A DNA stretch of 64,000 bases from positions 62,001 through 126,000 of the forward strand of contig JACZZP010000001.1 in NCBI GenBank assembly GCA_015183035.1. The letters run 5' to 3'. Shown piece after piece: positions 28,523 to 37,134 of the stretch. A program made the position numbers and the translations under genes. This stretch comes from Meloidogyne chitwoodi. Lineage: Eukaryota; Nematoda; Chromadorea; Rhabditida; Meloidogynidae. Below the pieces are notes generated by a model. It did no database searches. It was not told the DNA's origin and saw only the letters and a list, made by a program, of their open reading frames with translations. Position 1 is the stretch's first letter. Every line of letters begins with the position of its first letter.

Positions 28523-29085
28523 TTTTCGTTTTATTTCAAACACCTTAAAATTGATAAAAAAAAAAAGTAAGAAAGTGTTAATAAGTGAAAATAAGGGACA
28601 GCTCTGCACAGGCCATGAAGGCGCAGGTCATAAAGGCGCAAGTAGTCTCTAGATTCCTTTTTATCTCTAATTCTCTTCATTTGAAATAGTATTGCACGCC
28701 TTCCTGGTCTGCGCCTTCATGGGCTGATCCTCAGCAGAAGCCATTTGGCGTTTGATGATCGCGGGAAATTACCTACCTCTTTGGTATTATGCCGACCTAC
28801 GCTTTACCCTTTCTATTAGTTGATGCATATTTACATATATTTTATTTTATTTCAATTTCAAAAGGTTAACGCAAAACTAAAGCAGTATGCCGACAGAAAA
28901 TCAATTGAAAATAATAAATATGTATAAATAAGTTAATAGAAGGGGGAAGAATGATCAAGTTAGGGTGGAATATTAGGAAACGGCAATGTATCATCATAAC
29001 AAATATTCAAATAATTTTACATTAACGTTCATTTAATTTTTATTAATAAATTTTAATTTTTAGTTAGAAAAATAAAAAAAAAAGT
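28523..29085. promoter_or_regulatory. Divergent region, rpom-1 / F-box-like gene
   Basis: About 560 bp between genes transcribed away from each other. It contains a GGCGC-family inverted-repeat element (28620-28735) and otherwise A/T-rich sequence. Confidence 0.5.
28620..28735. mobile_element. GGCGC-family inverted-repeat element, copy 1
   Basis: The ends CCATGAAGGCGCAG and CTGCGCCTTCATGG are perfect inverted repeats, and a second GGCGC motif lies inside each arm. The core reads AGTAGTCTCTAGATTCC, then TATCTCTAATTCTCT, then ATAGTATTGCACGCC. The same core, in the other orientation, is found at 36719-36815, 42404-42515 and (degraded) 37829-37898. No coding capacity. Confidence 0.75.
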
Positions 29086-30527
29086 ATGGAATATTTACCA
29101 GCAGAAATACAACTTAAAATTTTAAAAAATCTAAACTTTGATGAATTGTTTAAACTTAAACTAACTAATAAATACTTTTGTTATTTTATTAATAAATACG
29201 AGGATGAATTGGCCCGTAAAAAATTCGATGAACTTTCCTTTGTATTTTTAGTTTTTTATTTTAAATTTATTTTATTAATTAAGACGGCCATAGATTATAA
29301 GAAACTAAAACTCAAATTGATTGATTTTCCTTTGAGTAATCATCTTCAGGAGAAGGTATAAAATTTTATTATAATTGAAATTTCATTTTTCAGTGGCAAT
29401 CTGCTGTGGATAAACAAATAAAAATTCCTCTTTATTTAGATATTGAGGTACTCCTTTAGTTTATATTCGCTAAAAAATGTTTCGAATCAATTATAATTTG
29501 AAAAAAGGTCCACCACTCTTCCTTTTTTCGAAATATAAATGAGATAACTCGTCCCCGAATTTAGTAGCTGACTAATTTTAATTAATTCGACTCAGCTCGA
29601 CTAGCTCTCTCGAATGATTAAGTGACCATTTTTAGAAGTTTGAAAAAAGGCATCTTTTAGCGGATATAAACTATAGGCGATTAACATATTTGGCGAATAT
29701 CCTTTTTGTAAATGTAGAACTTTACTTTTTCATCCAGAAGGTAATAAATTTTAGATATTAAAAGCAAATTCTTATTTAAATCAATATATTATTCGACAGA
29801 AAACTCACAAGAAAAGGATCTTTTTTCTTTAAAGCTACCTATATATCCAGAAAACATCGAGGAATTAAAAATTGTTCGTTATTGGTTAAATCAAATCAGT
29901 CGTTGTGATTTTCGATATCTCAACTTTGGCGAAATTATTTTTAATCCAGAAATAATTAAATTGATTTTTGATAATGATGAAATTGCTAAATTTAAACTTA
30001 ATTGCAAAGATGCTATATTTTTCTTTCTTTATCGAAATACTTTTACTTGGAAATTCACTTTTGAGCATTTGATTAGTGAATATCTTCAGATATATTTTTC
30101 CTGTAAACAAGGGATAACTACAACAGAGGAAGCCAGCAATTTTCTATTATTATCAAACACAGGTGATGGAACTCGTATAGTTACTTTGTGTGAATTGGGA
30201 AATAATAATCTTGAATTTTACAATCTTCTTATAAATGTAAATGAAGGGAATTAGAGTTGTTTAAATCAAAAATTAATTTAAAAATTTTAGCATCTAGAAA
30301 CATCAACAGGCTTATCAAAAATAAATAAAATTACATTTATTTGTTGTGGAGGATGGCCTCGTTCTAAATTAATTGTCAGAGGAAGTGAAATGAATGAAAG
30401 CAATAATAAAAAAAAATGTTATAAAATTACAAATATCCACAACCCTAAAATGATTATTTTAATAGAATGGTATTTCTATGGATATGAAAACGATTTAGTT
30501 GGTCAAATTAAGATGTCTGCTCAGTAA
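29086..30527 (+). CDS. F-box-like protein of a plant-parasitic-nematode family
   Basis: The N terminus [20 protein letters not shown] followed by [20 protein letters not shown] has the Leu-Pro ... Ile-Leu ... Leu pattern of an F-box, which in other proteins binds SKP1 of SCF ubiquitin ligases. The part after it ([11 protein letters not shown]; then [20 protein letters not shown]; then [12 protein letters not shown]) recurs in the gene at 32588-34092, so both belong to one family. Such F-box plus C-terminal region families are expanded in root-knot and cyst nematodes (family knowledge). Exons are about 29086-29357, 29394-29448, 29675-29735, about 29799-30231 and 30290-30527, and it ends QIKMSAQ. 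A 219-bp inverted-repeat element fills one intron. Substrate unknown. Confidence 0.75.
29456..29674. mobile_element. 219-bp inverted-repeat element in an F-box-gene intron
   Basis: The terminal inverted repeats are about 22 bp: AGTTTATATTCGCTAAAAAA on the left is answered on the right by TTTTAGCGGATATAAACT. The interior contains GACTCAGCTCGAC, a word also found near the right end of the larger element at 32241. It is non-coding; the neighbouring exons read into each other across it. Confidence 0.65.
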
Positions 30528-31136
30528 ATTCTCTCAATATTGATTATCTCTATATTGAGATATCAAATTTTATTTTTTGATTTATTGGGCCTATTTCATT
30601 TTTTTCAGGTTCGTGGGCAGATAATCCATAATTTGTGGACAATTGAAATAGTCCTTTTGGAAATAATATAAAATTGCAATTTAATTGAAACGTTTATATG
30701 TCCTCCTTTTGTTAACCTTTATTTGTTAATATTTTTATTGTTAATCTTCCTAATATTTTTATTTCAACTTATAAATATTGTCCCCCATAAATATTTTGAA
30801 TAAAGATTTGTAAAAACTTATTTTTTTGAGTTGCAGTTGGTTAAGAAAAATAATAAAAAAAATGGCTACATTTTCGTCGTTTCAGTGTAAAAGATTGATT
30901 ATTTATTAAATTATTTTCTTATTTGCGGAATCAGTTCGGAAAAATAGAAAATAATTTTCTTGGCCATGACTCTGAAGATGAACCTGACGTCTATATTAAC
31001 TCTTACGAAGATAAGGAAATGTTTGACTTTACTTAAAAAGACAAAGTCTATAATCATATATTTTTGTTATATTTTAATATATATATATTAAATATAAAAT
31101 AATTTTTATCAGAGAATAAATTAAAAGGGTCGCTTT
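30528..31136. other. Intergenic region downstream of the F-box-like gene
   Basis: A/T-rich DNA with AATAAA-type signals near 30800 and short unsupported frames. No gene was recognised. It ends at the inverted-repeat element beginning at 31137. Confidence 0.45.
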
Positions 31137-32305
31137 AGTATATGAGGTCCGAGCTCGGAACATGTAATACATATCATTCGATTACTCTTATCGAGCTGAG
31201 CACAAGGGCTGGGTCGAAATTGGGAAAAGTTCGAAAGCGAAATTTCTTCGAAATCGAAATTTGTTAATTTCGCGAAATCGAAATAATTCGAAAACCCCGA
31301 AAATAAAAAAGATAAAAAAGTAGCTAATTATAATTTTTGCACTTGGCACCAGTGTTGTTATGAATTGGCTTAAGTTTCGGATCGAGTTAATTTTCATAAA
31401 GTTCGAATTACTTTAGCGCCGCAGGCGTAAAATTTTGAAAAAATTTTAAACATGCGTCGAAAATTAAACTTTTTTAGTGCAATTGGTAAAATTTTTTGGC
31501 TCCCGGAAAATTGGGCAGTGGAACAATGGGCATTGAAGAAACAATAGAAAAACTTGCAAGAAATACAAAAATACATAAAACACAAAAATACACATAAAAA
31601 TATAAAAATACATAAAAACATAAAAATAGATAAAACACAAAAATACATAAAATCACAAAAATACATAAAACACAAAAATACATAAAATCACAAAAATACA
31701 TAAAACACAAAAATACATAAAAACATAAAAATACATAAAAACACAAAAATACATAAAAACATAAAAATAGATAAAACACAAAAATACATAAAATCACAAA
31801 AATACATAAAACACAAAAATACATAAAACACAAAAATACATAAAACACAAAAATACATAAAAACACAAAAATACATAAAAACATAAAAATACATAAAAAA
31901 ACACAAAAAATTTTAAGTGTTTTTGTATTTTTCATTTATTTTTGTATTTCTTGCAAGTTTTTGTATTGTTTCTTCACTGCCCAATATTCCAAGCACGAAT
32001 TTTTTTAAATTCCTTTGCAAAACAATTATTTCCTCATTTCCAAGCCTATGGCTGGTTGGCTTTTGGTACATGCGTTATTCTACGGTGCACATTACAACAA
32101 AATAATTTTTCAGTGAAAAAATTTAATAGCAGCAACAGTAATCACTTAGTAGAGCTTACTCCCTCCTATAGTTTTGCAATTTTCAGGGACCTGTAACTCG
32201 GCGAGTTTTTGCCTCCCGCAAGAAATTCTTATATAGTCGAACTCAGCTCGACAAGAGGAATCCAAAGGCATGTATTACATATTTCGAGCTCGGACCCCAT
32301 ATACT
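31137..32305. mobile_element. 1.17-kb inverted-repeat element with an internal minisatellite
   Basis: The outer ends pair: AGTATATGAGGTCCGAGCTC on the left and GAGCTCGGACCCCATATACT on the right, with further matches inward through ATGTAATACAT and the TCGAGCTGAG block (about 70 bp in all). A second inverted pair lies inside: the left part around 31510-31565 (TTGGGCAGTGG, ACTTGCAAGAAATAC) and the right part 31945-31985. Between these is a tandem-repeat block. No transposase is visible, so it would be a non-autonomous element. No clear target duplication was seen. Confidence 0.65.
31560..31913. repeat. AT-rich minisatellite
   Basis: About 350 bp of degenerate tandem units of 17-18 bp built on ACACAAAAATACATAAA and ACATAAAAATACATAAA. 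The long frames over it, which give Cys/Phe/Ile/Val-rich translations on the minus strand, are a product of the repeat. Confidence 0.9.
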
Positions 32306-32587
32306 CAAGAACAGCCAATAAAAAATTAAACAAAATAAAAAAACCATCTGTCAAGGATGGGCAAAAATTAGAAAAAAATACGAAATCCAAAATAAAAAAA
32401 TAAAAACCAAAAAAAGTCTAAAAACCCGAAAAATAAGAAACTTGCTAAAAAAATTTTCTAAATTTTAAAAATTTCATCATTTCACAAAATTTCGAATTTC
32501 TTCCAAACAACCAAAATACGAAAAAAATGGTCAAAAACCTAAAACATACGAAATCCTTCACATCCCTGCCATATATATATATTATTG

Positions 32588-34092
32588 TCAATTTCGATTA
32601 AGTTCAATCATGTTGATATCATTAGATGCCCCAATATAATAAAATGTAGCCAAAAATTTAATTTTAGAATATGACAAAAATTGAATTGAACTAATTCTTC
32701 CACTTCCATCTATTTTAAATTCTTCTTTTCCCATTTTAATTTTAAAATGCAATTCTTTTCCACTAAACTGAATAAAAGGCACAATTTTTGAACAATCTTT
32801 TGATAATTTAATATTCTAAATTTTAATACATTATTAAATTATAAAAATCAATTATATATATTCGGGATATTAGCGGTAGCGCTTTATTATATCTCCTAGA
32901 TAGCTGAAGTTTCGAAAATAAAAAAATATCAAAATAGAGAAAAGAAACCTTCGAAAATCGGAAAAAAATTCTAAAATTTTAAAGAACTTAATTTGAAGAT
33001 AAAAATAAAAAAAGTTAATAGTTCGGGCCAAACCTACAGAATTACAAAAGTCTGAGTATTATTAAAATTACTTACATCAATAATTAAATAAAATAACATT
33101 GAAATATCTTTAATCCCATAGATAATTACATTTGATATTGAAGAAGTGAATAAATAATTTAATAAAAAATTAATTTGATCTTCTTTATTATTCATTTGTT
33201 GAAAATTTAAATTAATTTTATTTTTTAAAACCAAATGATTTAAAAGAAATTCAAATTGATGTTTATAGCTGGAATCGTAGAAAGATACTTTATAATCCAT
33301 TTTTTGTATATTTAATTTTATAATTTTATTTTCAAAAAGTAAATTAATAATTTCTGGATTAAACATAATTTCAAAAAAGTAAGCATCTTCAAAAGAACAT
33401 CTAAATATTTGTTCTAACCAAAAACGAATAATTTGTAAATCTTCAATATTTTTCGGTTGGTTTGGTAAATTGATGTTTATATTCTCCCCTGATAAATAAA
33501 AATTACTCTGAGAAATATTATATTTAGAAAAATATACCAGTTTTTGTATAAATACGTATCACATATTCTTGTAAAAATAAATCACCAAATATAAATAATT
33601 GAATATGTTTGTCCAAAGCAGATTGCCACTAAAAGGAAAGAAAAATGAAGAGCGTGTTTAGGGATTCCAAAATTTGTAAAGTTTAACATTTGGTACTTTC
33701 CTATTAGCTCACCCATCTTTCCTTTTTCTCCTTTACTTATAAAATAAATTTTGACTAGACAAATAAATCAAATATTTAAACTAACTTAAGACAAAATACA
33801 ATGCAATATTTTACCTTTTTTAAAAGTTGATCATTTAATGGATAATAAACAATTTTTGAATTATCAGTAAAATTAACACCATCATAGTCAATTAAGAAAC
33901 ACTAGAGAAAATAAAAAAATTTTTTTTAAATAAACTTAAAATTACTATATTTATTCGATCCATTTCTTTTAATGCCAATATCCATTTATTTTGTTCAATT
34001 AATAAATTAAGATAATAATTGGTTTGTTGTATAGGCGATAACTTAGAATACTCTAAGTTTTTTAAGACATCAATTTGTTCATAAACGGACAA
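32588..34092 (-). CDS. F-box-like family protein, 5' end unresolved
   Basis: Minus-strand exons give YEQIDVLKNLEYSKLSPIQQ, then FLIDYDGVNFTDNSKIVYYP, WQSALDKHIQLFIFGDLF, PKNIEDLQIIRFWLEQIFR, IMFNPEIINLLFENKI, NVIIYGIKDISMLFYLIIDV, and a last exon ending MIELNRN. The KWQSA-D-K-I and F-N-P-E-I-I blocks match the gene at 29086-30527, placing it in the same F-box-like family. The first exon begins at a TTTTTTTAG acceptor with no ATG in frame. Either a start exon was missed, the gene is decaying, or it is spliced to the glycogenin exon just upstream, with which it is in phase. The given 5' boundary is therefore only the edge of the first readable exon. Confidence 0.6.
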
Positions 34093-34173
34093 ATTTTCCT
34101 AAAAAAATAGACTTCTCGGAAATATTTTTAATCCCAAAATTAATGAAAAATCTTGTATTGTTAGTTTTTCAAT

Positions 34174-36491
34174 TTAAAATTCTTTTTTTGTTAGGTTCAT
34201 TTTTAACTAAAAATATTTAAAGTATAAACAGGAAACTCACAAATGGAAAAGAATTAAAAGGTAAAACAGCAGACAAAGAATGAGAACTATCGCAATGATT
34301 ATGAGCTTGAGATACCTTTGAATTATCTGACAAATTTTCTTGTACCACACGAGAATAGACATCAAGCCATTCCTGAAAGATCTGTGCTTAAATTCGGCTG
34401 AAACTAACCTGATGGTAATTTGAAATAAAACGGATTCCTTTTAATCCACTTTCATAATGCAAAAGCGACGGCTTTTGTTTACCAAGAAAACGAACAATTT
34501 TAATCTGAGATGCAAAACTACAAGAGGAATTCAAACTAATTTAAATTGGAACAAAAATAACCGTTTTAAAGCAGCCACATAAGCATAAATTGCACCAGTG
34601 GTAACATTATATGTAAAAGGAAGTCGGTGCTCAGGATCCCATTCACGCCATCCACTGCAATTGAAAATAATAGACAACATTACAACAAAATCATACCTAA
34701 AGTATTCATTCAAAAGTCCATGATCGCCACCATCAAATGAGCCATGTGTCAAAGCAAATTGTAGCAAATTTTTGTAAGTTTCCAGAGATGGCACATAAAC
34801 AAAAACACCTAAAGAGATATGAGAGCAGTTGTAAAAATATATACCAGTATTAAAGAAGTCGGGCCATCCAATATCCGGAGCAGCAGAAAATTCAGGTCTC
34901 TCAAAAAGTTCGTCGCAATTTTTAACGACCTTTTTAATTGATTTTATTTTTAAACTAAAAACACAAAAATTACAAAAGTATTCGCATCCAGAAAAACACA
35001 TTTGTTATACATAGTAAGTTTCCAACAGTGCATCTTACTTAGGGTGTCCCATAAGTTCTGCACGTTGGTACGCCATTTTGCGTACAGTAGTCCAATTTTT
35101 ACAAGTGATATACCAAATTAAAGTTCTAACTGTGCACTACAAGATGACCGAAGCACTTTTCCCAATTTTCATTTCTGGCAGAGATATAGCGGATATCCGG
35201 GATATACCAAACTTCCTTAATCCGGATATATGTCAAAAAAAATTTTTAATTTTTTTTAAATTTATATTAAAATTCTGCGTATTTTTATGAATAGAATGCA
35301 AAAAAAATCCACAAAAAATTATGAATTTGAGTCGAGTTATGATTTTTTGAAACTTTACTGCTTTTTACCCTAAATTTAAAAAAAAAATTGAAATTTTTTT
35401 TATTATATATAAATGTTAGCTCATTTGAAAGAGCTCGTTGAGATGAGTTGATTAAGAGCAAAATTAATAAATTTGGTTGAATTTTAACAGCGCTGGAAAA
35501 ACTGTAATCATTTATGATAAGCTTTGTCCTTTGAGTATAACTTTGTTTAAATTTTTTTAAATCGAGCTGATTTGCTCTTAATCAACTCATCTCAACGAGC
35601 TCTTTCAAATGAGCTAACATTTATATATAATAAAAAAAATTTCAATTTTTTTTTAAATTTAGGGTAAAAAGCAGTAAAGTTTCAAAAAATCATAACTCGA
35701 CTCAAATTCATAATTTTTTGTGGATTTTTTTGCATTCTATTCATAAAAATACGCAGAATTTTAATATAAATTTAAAAAAAATTAAAAAATTTTTTTGACA
35801 TATATCCGGATTAAGGAAGTTTGGTATATCCCGGATATCCGCTATATCTCTGCCAGAAATGAAAATTGGGAAAAGTGCTTCGGTCATCTTGTAGTGCACA
35901 GTTAGAACTTTAATTTGGTATATCACTTGTAAAAATTGGACTACTGTACGCAAAATGGCGTACCAACGTGCAGAACTTATGGGACACCCTAAGTAGTAAA
36001 TGTGCTTCCGAGATCCGGACGGCCAATTAAGTCTAGGTTAGCTTCATGTCCGATGTCCAGCACATTTACCTGTTTTAGATATGAATTAAATTGCAAAATT
36101 AGGGCTGTTTTTAAAAGGTTGTTTTAATTGAAAACAACGAACTTCAGTAGCATTGTCGAAGACCTCCTTCAATTTGTTTCTAAAAAATAAACGGTATAAT
36201 TGTAAAGGCATAATAATACTCGTGATTTGAATTTTAAAGTACTAATTTTAAGATAATAACATAATTTAATAGAACGGAAAGGATAATCTAATATTGTTCT
36301 TGAGAAGGTATTCATATACTTCCTAAAAATTGTAAAAAAAACCTAAGATTAAGAGAGACTCCAGAAGTGTAAAGAACATGAAGCTTGTGACACGTGGCAA
36401 CATTGCGAAGAGAATAGGCTAATACAAGAGCCCCAACAGCGTATCCGTCAGTAGTAGCCAATGTGACCCAAGCAGTGTCTTCCGAAACCAT
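34174..36491 (-). pseudogene. gyg-1: Glycogenin gene interrupted by a transposable element
   Basis: Glycogenin (GT8) primes glycogen synthesis by glucosylating itself. The start MVSEDTAWVTLATTDGYAVG matches the family, and the next blocks are [78 protein letters not shown] and LPFTYNVTTGAIYAY (with the acceptor tyrosine). A 956-bp palindromic element (35038-35993) splits the exon between GSTFT and KMHCW and supplies an immediate in-frame TAG. The DxD motif reads DAN instead of DAD, and the usual His of VxHFLG is Arg (IVRFLG). The C-terminal glycogen-synthase-binding region is not evident; the last small exon ends NLTKKEF. Other alleles or copies may be intact. Confidence 0.85.
35038..35993. 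mobile_element. 956-bp palindromic element with TA target duplication
   Basis: The ends CTTAGGGTGTCCCATAAG and CTTATGGGACACCCTAAG are perfect inverted repeats, flanked by TA on both sides. The arms (about 35038-35462 and 35571-35993, some 425 bp each) are nearly identical in inverted orientation around a loop of about 110 bp. TA duplication and these ends fit the Tc1/mariner superfamily; no transposase is present. Each arm has the same 70-residue frame starting [13 protein letters not shown], with no recognised domain. Removing the element and one TA restores an uninterrupted glycogenin exon. Confidence 0.93.
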
Positions 36492-37134
36492 TATATATGT
36501 ACGTATGAAAAAACTTGTAAACTGAAAAAATAAAACATGTAAAACGCAAACATATAATTAAAAATATTTAAAATGTGTAATGCCTGTGTATGGAAGAGAA
36601 CATATTTATAGAGAAGGAAAAATCTCTAATGACAATTTGGGAAAACTTAAAAATGGTCAATAATGAACGCACTTGACATCTCTAACATGTAAACATGTCA
36701 AGTAAATCAATGTGCCAATGAAGGCGCAGGCTAGGAAGGCGCACAATAGTATATCGAATGCAAAGAATTAGAAATAAAAAGGAATCTAGAGACTACTTGC
36801 GCCTTCCCAGGCTGTTAGAGAAATCAATAATTTATTGACCATTTAGTTTTGGACAATTAAGTCTCTACTTTCTATAATGTATATGGAAAAAAAACAGGTA
36901 AAAACATTGATCTTCAATCAATAAACATAAAAAATAAATAATTAATTGTTGTTTCAACAAACAAGTTTTTGATTTAAAAAAAAAATAAAAATTCATTAAA
37001 TATTTTAAAAATACATATTATAAAATCTATTATTAATCTCTTAAAACTTGGCAAAATTATAATATAGAAAATGAAAAAAGGAGAGAAATTAGACATAAAA
37101 TTTTTTAAATCACAGAAAATAAGAAAGTAAAAAT
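36492..37134. other. Intergenic region upstream of glycogenin
   Basis: This region contains the GGCGC-family copy 2 (36719-36815), a small hairpin ACTTGACAT/ATGTCAAGT (36671-36702), and A/T-rich sequence. It should include the glycogenin promoter and the 3' flank of the carrier gene. Confidence 0.5.
36719..36815. mobile_element. GGCGC-family inverted-repeat element, copy 2
   Basis: It begins TGAAGGCGCAGGCTAGGAAG, continues GCGCACAATAGTAT and ends GAATCTAGAGACTACTTGCG CC. It is the same core as copy 1 (28620-28735) but inverted. The right arm looks shortened. Confidence 0.75.

Noticed and set aside
31474..31935. Long minus-strand frame rich in Cys, Phe, Ile, Val, Met and Tyr
   Set aside because: It is created entirely by the 17-18-bp minisatellite and has no start context, splice pattern or known domain.
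35078..35290. 70-residue frame starting [13 protein letters not shown] (and its mirror at 35741-35953)
   Set aside because: Both copies lie in the arms of the palindromic element. Apart from one residue they are identical because of the inverted repeat, and no domain is recognisable.
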